This document shows positions 26,073-35,218 of a stretch of 64,000 nucleotides of DNA, one piece after another. Position 1 is the stretch's first letter. Every line of letters begins with the position of its first letter. A program made the translations under genes and the position numbers. The stretch comes from Foliimonas ilicis (GTDB lineage Bacteria > Pseudomonadota > Alphaproteobacteria > Rhizobiales > Rhizobiaceae): NCBI RefSeq assembly GCF_039939195.1, contig NZ_JBDUUH010000009.1:1-64000 (forward strand). Reading direction: 5' to 3'. The notes under the pieces were generated by a model, which ran no database searches, was not told the origin of the DNA, and worked only from the letters and a program-made list of their open reading frames with translations.

Positions 26073-26920
26073 GCGGTCTCCGCGTCGAGCTTGAGGTCGC
26101 CGCGCCTGATCTCGAACAGCATCACGCCGGTCGCAACCGCGAGGTTGAGCGAATCCGCGCGCCCTGCCTGCGGAATGCGCAGCAGACGGTCGCAGCTTTC
26201 CGCGAGATTGTCGGGCAGGCCCTGCTGTTCATTGCCCATCATCAGCAGAACCGGCTTGCCGCTGAAATCGACCGAGCGGTAATCCACGGCACCCTTGAGA
26301 TGGGTTCCGGCGACAATGCCGTGAAAATTGGCGCGCCAGGCGAGGAATGACTCGACGCTGACCTTGGCAACCGGCACGGCGAAGATCGACCCCATCGTCG
26401 CGCGCACCGTCTCGATGGAAAATGGGTCGGTCGTCTCCCCGACCAGAATGACGCCTTTCGCGCCGACCGCATCGATCGTGCGGATCACCGTGCCGAGATT
26501 GCCGGGGTCGCGCACGCGGTCGAGCGCCACCCAGACGTCGCCTAGGGCCGGGCGAACATCTTTCAGGGGAAGCGTACGCTGCGAAAACACGCCGACGACC
26601 ATTTGCGGGTTTTCGCGTCGCGTGATCGCGGCCAGCACCTTTTCGCTGACTTCGAGAACCGTGCCGCCGAGCGCCACCGTGCGCGCTGCGACCTTCTCGA
26701 CAGCCGGATTGCCGCGACCGGCTTTCGCGAAGACCAGCGTCTTGATGGACCAACCGAGATCGAGCGCGTCGATGACGAGTTTCAGGCCTTCGGCCATGAA
26801 GGCGTTCTGCTGGTCGCGGAATTTCTTGAGCGCCAGCGATTTGATGTCCTTCACCAGCGGATTGGCGAGGCTCGTCACCTCTTTCACCTGTCCGGGTGCG
26901 ACGGTGCGATGTTCGCTCAT
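26069..26920 (-). CDS. TrmH (SpoU) family RNA 2'-O-methyltransferase
   Basis: 283 aa. N-terminal substrate-binding domain (NPLVKDIKSLALKKFRD, FMAEGLKLV) and C-terminal SPOUT knot: LDRVRDPGNLGTVIRTIDA (motif 1), LLMMGNEQQGLP (motif 2), RIPQAGRADSLNLAVATGVM (motif 3). This fits rRNA or tRNA ribose methylases; the exact target is unknown. Start at 26920 overlaps the upstream methyltransferase stop by 4 bp. Confidence 0.92.
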   Translation of the reverse strand: MSEHRTVAPGQVKEVTSLANPLVKDIKSLALKKFRDQQNAFMAEGLKLVIDALDLGWSIKTLVFAKAGRGNPAVEKVAARTVALGGTVLEVSEKVLAAITRRENPQMVVGVFSQRTLPLKDVRPALGDVWVALDRVRDPGNLGTVIRTIDAVGAKGVILVGETTDPFSIETVRATMGSIFAVPVAKVSVESFLAWRANFHGIVAGTHLKGAVDYRSVDFSGKPVLLMMGNEQQGLPDNLAESCDRLLRIPQAGRADSLNLAVATGVMLFEIRRGDLKLDAETA

Positions 26921-27921
26921 TGCGCGACCCAGCGTGAGAAAAGCGAGGTGGAAAGCGCGCGGCCCGCTGATTCCTCGCGGATGATGAGTTCGCCGGATTC
27001 GATGCGCCCGCCCATGCCCGCAAACGTATCGCGCATCAGCGCATGAATCGCGAAGAAGGATGCGCGGATGGAATAGGCGGTCAGCACGACGGCCAACGGC
27101 TTCGGCGTCAGGATCGAGCGGCAAATGTCGGTCAGTGCAGGCAGATGCTCGAAAAGCTGCCAGACTTCGCCTTTCGGCCCGCGCCCATAGGCAGGCGGAT
27201 CGAAAAGGATGATGTCGTATTGACTGCCGCGACGCTCTTCGCGTTCGGCGAATTTCATGGCGTCTTCGCAAATCCAGCGGATCGGCTTGTCGCCAAGCCC
27301 GGCCAAAAGCTGGTTCTCGCGGGCCCAGCCGATCGCCTTTTTCGAGGCATCGACATGGGTGACTTCAGCACCTGCGCGCGCTGCGACCAGCGAGGCGAGG
27401 CCGGTATAGCCGAACAGGTTGAGCACCTTCACCGGGCGCTTGGCACCTTCGATGAGCTTCGCCATATGTTCCCAGTGCGACGCCTGTTCGGGGAAAACGC
27501 CGACATGGCGGAAAGAAGTGAAACGGCCGTGATAGGAAATTCCGTCATGCAGCATCGGCCATGTTTCGCCGAGCGCTGCCTTGGGAAAGCGCCAGCGGCC
27601 CATGCCTTCCTCGTCCGTATCGCCGGTAAACATGGCATCGACCTGTTCCCAGTTCTTCGCGGGCAGGGATTTTTGCCAGATGGCCTGACCTTCCGGCCTG
27701 ACGATCAGATAAGGACCGTATCGCTCCAGCTTTTCGCCGTTTCCGCTGTCGATCAGCGCGTAATCGGCATTGGGCAGCACTTCGAGAATGAGCGGCAATT
27801 TTTCGGCTGGCAGCGCGCCTTCGCGGCGGCGCAGAACGCGCGGCGGCGAAGCGGGCTCGCTCGGCCTTTGCGGCGTGCGGTCGTCGTGCCTGTCGCGGCG
27901 TTTGTCACGCGAGGGTTTCAA
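26917..27921 (-). CDS. class I SAM-dependent RNA methyltransferase
   Basis: 334 aa. A basic N-terminal tail (KRRDRHDDR) precedes a PUA-like beta region, then a Rossmann methyltransferase: NLFGYTGLASLVAARAGAEV (motif I), THVDASKKAIGWAREN, catalytic-loop DPPAYGRG. Related to RlmI/RlmK-type rRNA cytosine/guanine methylases; target not assignable. First gene of the operon with the SPOUT methylase and lspA. A palindromic repeat lies 31 bp upstream. Confidence 0.87.
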   Translation of the reverse strand: MKPSRDKRRDRHDDRTPQRPSEPASPPRVLRRREGALPAEKLPLILEVLPNADYALIDSGNGEKLERYGPYLIVRPEGQAIWQKSLPAKNWEQVDAMFTGDTDEEGMGRWRFPKAALGETWPMLHDGISYHGRFTSFRHVGVFPEQASHWEHMAKLIEGAKRPVKVLNLFGYTGLASLVAARAGAEVTHVDASKKAIGWARENQLLAGLGDKPIRWICEDAMKFAEREERRGSQYDIILFDPPAYGRGPKGEVWQLFEHLPALTDICRSILTPKPLAVVLTAYSIRASFFAIHALMRDTFAGMGGRIESGELIIREESAGRALSTSLFSRWVAQ

Positions 27922-27952
27922 GAAGGATCGTCTCCGGCAAACTCTATCTCAC

Positions 27953-27996
27953 GCAATTCCGGACGGAAAACCGCTACACACTTTTCCTGGAATTGC
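27953..27996. repeat. palindromic repeat (GCAATTCC type), copy 1
   Basis: GCAATTCC (27953-27960) and GGAATTGC (27989-27996) form the ends, with inner GGAAAA...TTTTCC pairing. The same element occurs at 50946-50988 and 61974-62016. Confidence 0.85.
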
Positions 27997-28039
27997 TCCT
28001 GAAGGCGCTTCTGCCACAGGGCAGGGGAAGGCGCAACAA

Positions 28040-29005
28040 TCAGGCGGAAAGCTTGCGGTAGACTGCAATGCCCGCCGCCAGATCTTCAAGCGCTGCGCCC
28101 ACCGATTTGAACAGCGTGATCTCATGCGCGTCCTTGCGTCCCGGCTTTTCGCCGCGCGTCAGTTCGTGCAGATCGGCGATGATCGTCTCTTTGGTCAAAG
28201 CGCCGGATGCCAGCGGCTGAACGATGTCGCCTGCTTCCTTCGTCGCACCGGCATGGGTGTCGACATAGACGCGGGCGCGGCGGATTGCCTCGTCATCCGT
28301 CTCGCGCATATCGGGCGTGAAACCGCCGACGAGATCGACATGGATGCCCGGCTTCAACAGAGCGCCTTTGATCAACGGATCGTTGGAGATAGTTGCAGAT
28401 GAAACTATGTCCGCCTCGGCGAGTTCCGCGTCGAGATCGGTAACGGCTTCAGCATCGAAGCCTTCGGCGCGCAGGCCTTCCGCGACTTTCTCCGCATTTT
28501 CCGGCGTCCGGTTCCAGATACGCACCGTCTTGATCGGGCGCACCGCGGAGTGTGCCTTGGCGAGAAATGGCGAAAGCGCGCCTGCGCCAAGTATGAGCAG
28601 GCGCGATGCGTTTTCGCGGGCGAGATAGCTTGCGGCCAGCGCGGAAGCGCAAGCCGTGCGCCATTGCGTCAGGCGCTGGCCGTCGATCAGCGCGCAAGGC
28701 TCGCCGGTCGTGCCGTCGAGCAGCAGATAGACGCCCATCACGGCGGGCTTCTCGCGCTTGTTGTTGTCGGGCGAAACGGTGACGATCTTGATGCCGATAT
28801 GGCCGTCGGCGGACGTGCCGGATGTGTTGAAATCGCTCCATGCAGGCATCAGGAGCAGCGTTGAATCGGCACCGTCGGGCCGTGAAACCGCATGATGATG
28901 GCGAACAGGCTGCACTGCACCGTCGCGAAAGGCGTTGCGGAGCGTTTCCACCAGATCGGGAAAAGTCAGCGCGCCATCGACTTCCGCCGCAGAAATCGTC
29001 AGCAT
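28040..29005 (-). CDS. ornithine cyclodeaminase / mu-crystallin family protein
   Basis: 321 aa NAD(P)-binding protein. N-terminal domain with VRHHHAVSRPDG, substrate arginine/lysine region GHIGIKIVTVSPDN, and ALIDGQRLTQWRTACASALA; Rossmann part LLILGAGALSPFLAKAH, NADIV-type EADIVSSATISNDPLI, and DLVGGFTPDMRETDDE. Members deaminate ornithine to proline or act on other imino/amino acids, so the substrate is open. ATG 29005 is chosen because the conserved protein begins MLTISAAEVDGAL. It follows lapA by 16 bp and is likely co-transcribed. Confidence 0.87.
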   Translation of the reverse strand: MLTISAAEVDGALTFPDLVETLRNAFRDGAVQPVRHHHAVSRPDGADSTLLLMPAWSDFNTSGTSADGHIGIKIVTVSPDNNKREKPAVMGVYLLLDGTTGEPCALIDGQRLTQWRTACASALAASYLARENASRLLILGAGALSPFLAKAHSAVRPIKTVRIWNRTPENAEKVAEGLRAEGFDAEAVTDLDAELAEADIVSSATISNDPLIKGALLKPGIHVDLVGGFTPDMRETDDEAIRRARVYVDTHAGATKEAGDIVQPLASGALTKETIIADLHELTRGEKPGRKDAHEITLFKSVGAALEDLAAGIAVYRKLSA

Positions 29006-29021
29006 GTGCGGTATCCGTCCG

Positions 29022-29348
29022 TTACGAGGCTGTTTTGACCAGCGACTGGCCGTGCGAGGTTTTTGCGGCGGCCTGCTGCTCGGCATATTGCGCTTCCAGC
29101 CCGCGCTGGCGCGCCGCCTTGCGGTAGCGCCCCTGCTTGAACCACGTCGCCATGCTGCCGATGAGCAGCCCGACAACGATTGCAGCGAACAAAAGCACGA
29201 ATAGCGGCATTTGCAGCGTCAGCGCCGGATTTCCGGGATTGAACGGATCGAGCGTGAACGGCACCGATGCGCGGTTCGCGACGGCGAGCGCGATCAGCAC
29301 GATTGCCAGCGGCACGAAAACGACGATCAGTAGGAAACGATTGAACAT
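29022..29348 (-). CDS. LapA-domain inner-membrane protein
   Basis: 108 aa with two transmembrane helices (about residues 4-24 and 47-69) around a short periplasmic loop and a basic, helical cytosolic tail (WFKQGRYRKAARQRGLEAQY). This matches LapA/YciS (DUF1049), which in enterobacteria tethers the LPS-assembly TPR protein LapB. Lying between ihfB and an ornithine-cyclodeaminase gene, 47 bp after ihfB, as in many proteobacteria where ihfB is followed by lapA. Confidence 0.85.
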   Translation of the reverse strand: MFNRFLLIVVFVPLAIVLIALAVANRASVPFTLDPFNPGNPALTLQMPLFVLLFAAIVVGLLIGSMATWFKQGRYRKAARQRGLEAQYAEQQAAAKTSHGQSLVKTAS

Positions 29349-29395
29349 GAAACTTTCCGGGTATCAGCCCGCCGCCATTGTCTGGCGAATGGACA

Positions 29396-29674
29396 TTACT
29401 TGTTGAGCTTTTCGCGCAGCTCCTTGCCGGTCTTGAAGAACGGCACCCATTTTTCCTCGACATCGACGGAAGCGCCCGTGCGCGGGTTGCGGCCGGTGCG
29501 GGCAGGGCGGTTTTTCACCGAAAATGCGCCGAAACCACGCAATTCGACCCGGTTTCCCTCGGCAAGCGCGTCGGTGATCTCTTCAAAAATGGCATTTACG
29601 ATATTCTCGACGTCCCGCAGAAAGAGATGCGGGTTGCGCGTAGCGATGAGCTGCACGAGTTCCGATTTGATCAT
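29396..29674 (-). CDS. ihfB: integration host factor beta subunit
   Basis: DNA-bending nucleoid protein. 92 aa. Begins MIKSELVQLIATRNPHL, with the dimer core VENIVNAIFEEITDALAEGNRVELRGFGAF and the DNA-intercalating arm RPARTGRNPRTGASVDV, including the RNPRTG proline. The ELRGFGAF and late KTGKELREKLN fit IHF-beta rather than HU. 45 bp downstream of sppA, probably the same transcript. Confidence 0.95.
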   Translation of the reverse strand: MIKSELVQLIATRNPHLFLRDVENIVNAIFEEITDALAEGNRVELRGFGAFSVKNRPARTGRNPRTGASVDVEEKWVPFFKTGKELREKLNK

Positions 29675-29719
29675 GAGCGATGTTCCCGTGATAGGAGCGG
29701 CAAGATTATGTAAATGTTT

Positions 29720-30712
29720 TTATTCGCTTTTCAGTCGCCCTGACGAGCTTCCCAGAGGTTGCCAGACCGATACGAGACCGTCAAGGAATATGCGATCCGC
29801 GCCCAGCCCCTTCAAAAGATCGGCACCCTGTCCGGGAAAGCCAAGCCTCTCGGCGACCGCGTTCAGGAGCGAGCTTCCGAAAAACATGCTGTAGGCGCCC
29901 TTTTCCTTGGGCTTCCATTCGACCACTTTGAGGTCTTTCGCAACGCCCTTGCCTTCGAGCCAGGCCACAGCTTCCTTTTCGCCGCCCAGTTCGTCGATGA
30001 GCTTGTTCGCCAGCGCCTGACGCCCGGTAAAGATCGAGCCGTCCGCAAGGGCGAGCACTTCGGCGCGCGACATGCCGCGGCGATCCACGATCAGACCGAC
30101 GAACCACTCATAGCTGTCCATGATCAGAGAGCGGATCATGGCGCGTTCTTCGTCGGTCGTCGGGTTGAAGGGCGACGGTTCGGCCTTGAGCGGCGAGGAT
30201 TTGATTTCATCCAGCGTGATGCCGACCTTTTCCATCAGGCCGGTGAAGTTGGGAAACTGCACCAGAACGCCGATCGAACCGACGATGGAGGACTGCCGCG
30301 CGACGATATGGTCGGTGGCGCTGGCGATCATGTAGCCTGCCGATGCGGCAAGCGTGCCAACTTGTGCGACGACCGGCTTTTCGCCTGCCAGTTCGCGAAC
30401 GGCATCGAAGATCGCTTCGCCACCGGCAGTTGTTCCGCCCGGTGAGTTGATCGCGACGATGACGCCTTTGACGGAGGAGGATTCGCGAATGTCCTTCAGC
30501 CGGTCGAGCAGATCCTGATCGTCGAGGATCGTGCCCTCGATCTTGACCTTGGCGATGTGGTTTACCGAGCTGCCGCCGACATCGGCCCGGTAGAGCCATG
30601 CCGAGACGCCGAGAATACCGATCGCCACGAAAAGAATAGCTGCAATACGCCAAAAGGTGAGCTTGCGCCGCAAATGTCGGCGGTCGATGAGATCGTCGGC
30701 TCTGGATGCCAT
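29720..30712 (-). CDS. sppA: signal peptide peptidase SppA
   Basis: Membrane-bound serine protease that digests cleaved signal peptides. 330 aa, the short single-domain type. One N-terminal membrane helix (about residues 22-43), clp/crotonase-like fold, catalytic Ser in GTLAASAGYMIAS (about 128) and general-base Lys in the EIKSSPLKAE region (about 175). INSPGGTTAGGEAIF is the oxyanion-side motif. The gene is divergent from lptC. Confidence 0.94.
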   Translation of the reverse strand: MASRADDLIDRRHLRRKLTFWRIAAILFVAIGILGVSAWLYRADVGGSSVNHIAKVKIEGTILDDQDLLDRLKDIRESSSVKGVIVAINSPGGTTAGGEAIFDAVRELAGEKPVVAQVGTLAASAGYMIASATDHIVARQSSIVGSIGVLVQFPNFTGLMEKVGITLDEIKSSPLKAEPSPFNPTTDEERAMIRSLIMDSYEWFVGLIVDRRGMSRAEVLALADGSIFTGRQALANKLIDELGGEKEAVAWLEGKGVAKDLKVVEWKPKEKGAYSMFFGSSLLNAVAERLGFPGQGADLLKGLGADRIFLDGLVSVWQPLGSSSGRLKSE

Positions 30713-31126
30713 GTCTATCCTCGTATAGGGGCGCAGGCGATCGCTTTTAACGCAAGCTGAGGCCGAGGGCCACCCGTTTGATATTAAGCATATGCTGCGC
30801 CTTTAGACGCAATTTTAACTAAGATGCGCCTATAGGCTGAAATTTGCTGCCGGCCACACCATATAGCGACAAAGGCCCGATTTTCGAGTATATGATTTGC
30901 GGGGCGCGTATATGTCGCCGTCGCAAAACGACGGTCGGGGCTGGGTAGCTTTATAGTTAATGAAAAATGAGCGGCCGATATTCGCGATGCGAAGCTTCCG
31001 CTTTTTTGGCTACGGAAACCGAATGGCCACAATTTCGTGGCTTTGAGAGGGTTCAAGACGCCTTGTCGGGGCGATCTGGTCGAGTTGGACCGTCTGGCTT
31101 TTTGCCAGCGGTAGGAAGGCTGAAAA
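30713..31126. other. 414-bp noncoding gap between sppA and lptC
   Basis: No supported gene. A minus-strand open frame (30784-31194) would overlap lptC antisense and has no convincing ribosome-binding site. AT-rich stretches near 30940-30975 (TTTATAGTTAATG) are plausible promoter material for one of the divergent genes. AGGAAGG at 31113-31119 is the lptC ribosome-binding site. Confidence 0.6.
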
Positions 31127-31864
31127 TTGAGGCTGATTAAACGCCACCGGAACCGGATGGCTTCAGGCGGTAATGACCATTCTGGTCTGAGCATTACCCC
31201 CGTCGAGGCTGAAACGCCCGAACGCGCGGACGCTTTCGCGCGCGCGGCGCGTCATTCGCGCTCGGTGAAGGTTCTCAAATTCATATTGCCGGTGTCCGCT
31301 GTCATCATGGCGGTTGCCTTCGTGTCGGTTTCCTATTTCTCGACGCCGTCTTCCATGGCGGTGCATGCGGAAGGCGGAACCATATCCGATGGCCGGCTGG
31401 TCATGGCCAATCCCAATTTGGACGGTTTGACCAAGGACAATCTGCCCTATTCCATGAAGGCGCTGCGCGCCATTCAGGATTTCCAGAACGAAGGTGTCAT
31501 CGAACTCGAGGGCATCGACGCCAAGCTGCCGATCAGCGCCGATAATATCGCGACGATCGATGCAACGCGCGGCGTGTTCGACCGCAACACCAACACGCTC
31601 GACATCACCAGCCCGATCACCGTCACCACAACCGAGGGCATGGTCGCCAAGCTCCAGTCGGCTTTTCTTGACATCGCCAAGGGCGATCTCAAGACGAGTG
31701 ACGCGGTCGATATTACGCTCAACGGCACCAAAATAACGTCCGATTCGATGAGCGTGCTTGAAAACGGCAAGGTTTTAGTATTCGAGAACAAGGTTCGTAT
31801 GAATATAGACCCTGCACGGGCAAAAGCTGCGCAGGATGAAGCCGCGGCTGATGGAGGCTCTTGA
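31127..31864 (+). CDS. lptC: LPS export protein LptC
   Basis: Bitopic inner-membrane component of the LPS bridge. 245 aa: basic cytosolic N-terminus, one transmembrane helix (about residues 49-70, VLKFILPVSAVIMAVAFVSV) and a periplasmic beta-jellyroll (LVMANPNLDGL, ITVTTTEGMVAKL, LVFENKVRMNI). Start is TTG 31127, 7 nt after AGGAAGG; the ATG 31157 has no such site. Its TGA overlaps the lptA ATG. Longer than the E. coli protein, typical for Rhizobiales. Confidence 0.9.
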   Translation: MRLIKRHRNRMASGGNDHSGLSITPVEAETPERADAFARAARHSRSVKVLKFILPVSAVIMAVAFVSVSYFSTPSSMAVHAEGGTISDGRLVMANPNLDGLTKDNLPYSMKALRAIQDFQNEGVIELEGIDAKLPISADNIATIDATRGVFDRNTNTLDITSPITVTTTEGMVAKLQSAFLDIAKGDLKTSDAVDITLNGTKITSDSMSVLENGKVLVFENKVRMNIDPARAKAAQDEAAADGGS

Positions 31865-32460
31865 TGCGGGGATTTGAGTTTCGTCCGGTTCTGGCAACGG
31901 CTTTGGGGCTGGCCTTGCTCGCTGGCTCTGCCGGTGCTCTTCTGGCGCAAGGTACTGCCGAAAGCCGCCTTTCGGGTCTGAGCCTCTCCGGCAAGGACCC
32001 CATCCAGATCGAAAGCGACAAGCTCGAAGTCCATGAATCGAAGAACATGGCCGTGTTCAGCGGAAATGTGACGGTCAATCAGGGGCCAACGCTGCTGAAG
32101 GCTGGCAAGATGACCGTCTTTTACGCAAAGGATGGCGGCTCTGCGACGACCGGTTCCTCGAACATCGAGCGCCTGGAAGTCGATGACAAGGTTTACGTCA
32201 AGTCGAACACGCAGGTTGCAACCGGCGACCGCGGCACATTCGACATGAAGACCGAAGTTCTGGTCATGACCGGCAAGGAAGTCGTACTTTCCGATGGGCC
32301 GAACGTGCTCGTTGGCTGCAAGCTGACGGTGCAGATGCAATCCGGCGAAGCTCAGGTCGATGGCTGCAAGAAGGGCACCGAACAGGGTTCGGGTCGCGTC
32401 ATGATGTCGATCACGCCCGGAAGCCAGAACCAGTCCGGAAGTCAGAATCAGAATCAGTAA
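31864..32460 (+). CDS. lptA: LPS transport periplasmic protein LptA
   Basis: 198 aa. Signal peptide (about residues 1-30, ending GALLAQG) followed by OstA beta-jellyroll repeats (IQIESDKLEVHESKNMAVFS, GNVTVNQGPTLLKAGKMTVF, VVLSDGPNVLVGCKLTVQM). Polymerises to form the periplasmic LPS bridge. ATG 31864 overlaps the lptC stop (TGATG) and has GGAGG 6 nt upstream. C-terminus is Gln/Ser/Asn-rich. Confidence 0.92.
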   Translation: MRGFEFRPVLATALGLALLAGSAGALLAQGTAESRLSGLSLSGKDPIQIESDKLEVHESKNMAVFSGNVTVNQGPTLLKAGKMTVFYAKDGGSATTGSSNIERLEVDDKVYVKSNTQVATGDRGTFDMKTEVLVMTGKEVVLSDGPNVLVGCKLTVQMQSGEAQVDGCKKGTEQGSGRVMMSITPGSQNQSGSQNQNQ

Positions 32461-33278
32461 TGTCCGACCGCAACCGTTTCATGGCGCGTTTGTCGCGCCC
32501 CTTCGGACGTACGCCGCCAGCTCCCGCCGTGCAGGGTACGACCAAGTCCGAATTCAAGGGGACGCTCATCGCGCGCGGCCTGACGAAAAGCTATAAGGGC
32601 CGGCAGGTGGTCAGCGGTGTTTCGCTCGGCGTTCGCGCTGGCGAGGCCGTGGGCCTGCTTGGGCCGAACGGCGCGGGCAAGACAACCTGCTTCTACATGG
32701 TTACGGGTCTCGTGCCTGTCGATCAGGGCACGATCGAGATCGACGGTTTCGACGTCACGTCGATGCCGATGTACCGCCGCGCCCGCCTCGGCATCGGCTA
32801 TCTGCCGCAGGAAGCATCGATCTTTCGCGGCCTTTCCGTCGAACAGAACATCCGCGCCGTGCTGGAAGTGGTCGAGCCGAGCCGCAAGGAGCGGGATCGC
32901 AATCTCGACGCGCTGCTCGACGAATTTCATATTTCGCATCTGCGCAAAGCGCCTTCCATCGCGCTTTCGGGCGGCGAGCGCCGGCGTCTCGAAATTGCGC
33001 GCGCATTGGCCAGCCGTCCGAACTACATGCTTCTGGACGAGCCTTTCGCGGGTATCGATCCGATTGCCGTGGCCGACATTCAGGAGCTTGTGCGTCACCT
33101 GACCAAGCGCGGCATCGGCGTGCTGATCACCGACCACAATGTGCGTGAAACGCTCGGCCTCATCGATCGCGCCTATATCATCCATGCCGGTCAGGTGCTG
33201 ACCCATGGGCGCGCCGACGAAGTGGTGGCCAACCCGGATGTGCGCCGTCTTTATCTTGGCGAAGGCTTTACGCTTTAG
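32460..33278 (+). CDS. lptB: LPS export ABC transporter ATPase LptB
   Basis: 272 aa ABC ATPase powering LPS extraction with LptFG. Walker A GPNGAGKTTCFYM, Q-loop YLPQEASIFRGLS, signature LSGGERRRLEIARAL, Walker B YMLLDEPFAGIDP, and switch His in ITDHNVRETL. A 30-residue N-terminal extension precedes the usual start (LIARGLTKSYKGRQVV). ATG overlaps the lptA TAA. LptFG are not in the window. Confidence 0.96.
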   Translation: MSDRNRFMARLSRPFGRTPPAPAVQGTTKSEFKGTLIARGLTKSYKGRQVVSGVSLGVRAGEAVGLLGPNGAGKTTCFYMVTGLVPVDQGTIEIDGFDVTSMPMYRRARLGIGYLPQEASIFRGLSVEQNIRAVLEVVEPSRKERDRNLDALLDEFHISHLRKAPSIALSGGERRRLEIARALASRPNYMLLDEPFAGIDPIAVADIQELVRHLTKRGIGVLITDHNVRETLGLIDRAYIIHAGQVLTHGRADEVVANPDVRRLYLGEGFTL

Positions 33279-33372
33279 GCCTTCGTTCACGCAGTTTTCG
33301 CCAAGCTGGCCGAAAAACCGCGATCTTTCCCGTCAAATCGTCACCGTTTTGCGCAATTTTTAAGCGTTTTGC

Positions 33373-33401
33373 TTGACAAGCAAAAGCTGGGCCAGTTTGT
33401 A
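33373..33401 (+). promoter_or_regulatory. rpoN promoter
   Basis: TTGACA (33373-33378), 17-nt spacer, TTTGTA (33396-33401). It lies 95 bp after lptB and 68 bp before rpoN, so rpoN can be expressed independently of the lpt genes. Confidence 0.6.
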
Positions 33402-33468
33402 TTAGCGCAAAGAAAAATGCGTTCCGCGCGACGGAGCGCGGTGTAGAGTTACGGGGTGTCGTACCGGT

Positions 33469-34986
33469 ATGTCGCTCGCGGCAAAACTTCAGCTTCGGCA
33501 ATCGCAATCGCTTGTGATGACGCCCCAGCTCATGCAGTCGATCAAGCTGCTGCAGATGACGCATATGGAGCTGGAGCGCTTCGTCGAGGAAGAAATCGAG
33601 CGCAATCCGCTTGTCGAACGCGTCGATACGCGTGACGAACCGATCCTCGAACACACGGCAAAAGAGCCGATCTCTGAGCCGGGCGCGGATGCCGACTGGT
33701 TCGAAACAGACAACACGCTCAGTGCCGAAACCATGTCAGAGCGGTTCGATACGTCGCTGGAAAATGTCTTTCCCGACGATCCGGGCGTCTCGGAGCGTCT
33801 TGGCCCGGATCTGACCGCGCAGTGGAAATCGGCAGGCCAGTCCGGCAACGGGTTCGGTGATTTCGAGATGGAGGACATGGCGGCTGCGGCAGAAACGCTG
33901 CGCGACCATGTCGGCGCCCAGATCGCCTTTCTGACGCTTGATCGGCTTGAACGATTGATTGCCATCGACCTCATGGATTCGCTCGACGATGCGGGCTATT
34001 TCCGCAGCTCTCTGGAGGATGCGGCTGAAAGGCTGGGTGTCGATACGGGTCTGGTCGAGAAAGTCCTCGTAAAATGCCAAGCGCTTGATCCGGCAGGAAT
34101 TTTCGCCCGCGATCTTGCAGAATGCATTTCCCTGCAGCTTGTGCGCCGCAACCGTTTCGATCCGGCGATGCGTGCGCTTGTCGATAATCTGGACCTTCTG
34201 GCGCGGCGGGATTTCGTCAGCCTGAAACGGATTTGCGGGGTGGATGAAGAAGATCTGCTCGACATGCTGGCCGAGATTCGTGCGCTCGACCCGCGCCCCG
34301 GCTCGGCGTTTTCAGGCGGTGTCGCAGAATCCGTGACGGCGGATGTCGAAGTTCGCGCCACGAATGAGGGCGGATGGGCGATCGAACTGAACGCCAGCGC
34401 GCTTCCCAAAGTGCTGGTCGATCAGGTTTATTTCACCACGGTTTCCGGCGCGGTCAAAAATCAGGCCGAAAAGGCTTTCCTGGCGGAGTGCATGCAGAAT
34501 GCGAACTGGCTGACGCGAAGCCTCGATCAGCGCGCCAGAACGATTCTCAAAGTGGCGACCGAAATCGTCAAACAACAGGATGCGTTCCTGATGCATGGTA
34601 TCAGGCATCTGCGCCCGCTCAACCTTCGCACCGTGGCCGATGCGATCGGCATGCATGAATCGACCGTCAGCCGCGTCACTGCAAATAAATATATGTTGAC
34701 GCCGCGCGGCGTGTTCGAACTGCGCTATTTTTTCACGGCCTCGATCGCCGGAATGGAGGGCGCAGACGCGCATTCCTCGACGGCGGTGCGCGATCGCATC
34801 CGCGAAATGATCGAGCAGGAAGCGCAAAGCGACGTTCTGTCGGACGACGCGATTGTGGATATTCTCAAGAAAGGCGGCGTCGATATCGCACGCCGAACGG
34901 TCGCCAAGTATCGGGAAGGAATGAACATTCCCTCTTCGGTGCAGCGCCGGCGCGAAAAGCGTGCAGTTGCCATTGCCGCGGGGTGA
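33469..34986 (+). CDS. rpoN: RNA polymerase sigma-54 factor
   Basis: 505 aa. Region I (SLAAKLQLRQSQSLVMTPQL, then LLQM) contacts activators, region II is acidic, the core-binding and HTH parts follow (LRTVADAIGMHESTVSRVTA), and the RpoN box is seen as ARRTVAKYRE near the C-terminus. All sigma-54 landmarks present. Followed by hpf and ptsN, the conserved rpoN cluster linking nitrogen control and PTS-Ntr. Confidence 0.96.
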   Translation: MSLAAKLQLRQSQSLVMTPQLMQSIKLLQMTHMELERFVEEEIERNPLVERVDTRDEPILEHTAKEPISEPGADADWFETDNTLSAETMSERFDTSLENVFPDDPGVSERLGPDLTAQWKSAGQSGNGFGDFEMEDMAAAAETLRDHVGAQIAFLTLDRLERLIAIDLMDSLDDAGYFRSSLEDAAERLGVDTGLVEKVLVKCQALDPAGIFARDLAECISLQLVRRNRFDPAMRALVDNLDLLARRDFVSLKRICGVDEEDLLDMLAEIRALDPRPGSAFSGGVAESVTADVEVRATNEGGWAIELNASALPKVLVDQVYFTTVSGAVKNQAEKAFLAECMQNANWLTRSLDQRARTILKVATEIVKQQDAFLMHGIRHLRPLNLRTVADAIGMHESTVSRVTANKYMLTPRGVFELRYFFTASIAGMEGADAHSSTAVRDRIREMIEQEAQSDVLSDDAIVDILKKGGVDIARRTVAKYREGMNIPSSVQRRREKRAVAIAAG

Positions 34987-35010
34987 ACCTCCGGCTGTCC
35001 CGTGCGTTCA

Positions 35011-35039
35011 TTGACAAGCGTTCGTGAAGTGACTAGAAG
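35011..35039 (+). promoter_or_regulatory. promoter of hpf-ptsN
   Basis: TTGACA (35011-35016), 17 nt, TAGAAG (35034-35039). It leaves a leader of about 170 nt before hpf with several short inverted repeats (for example GGATTTTGAAATCC near 35050-35064). Confidence 0.55.
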
Positions 35040-35218
35040 CCCGCCCGCATGGGATGGATTTTGAAATCCAGATGCTGAACGTCGTCGGGGAGACGGCTGT
35101 GACTAAGCTGAAAGTTCAACACTAAAATCGGCGAGAAATACGCCGTGAAGCTTGTGCGCGCCGGTCACCGGTATAAACTCGGACAGGTTTGAATCTGTAC
35201 AGAAAGGTCAGTTTTCAG

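Noticed and set aside
30784..31194. 136-aa minus-strand frame between sppA and lptC
   Set aside because: Overlaps the lptC start antisense, with no SD or domain features.
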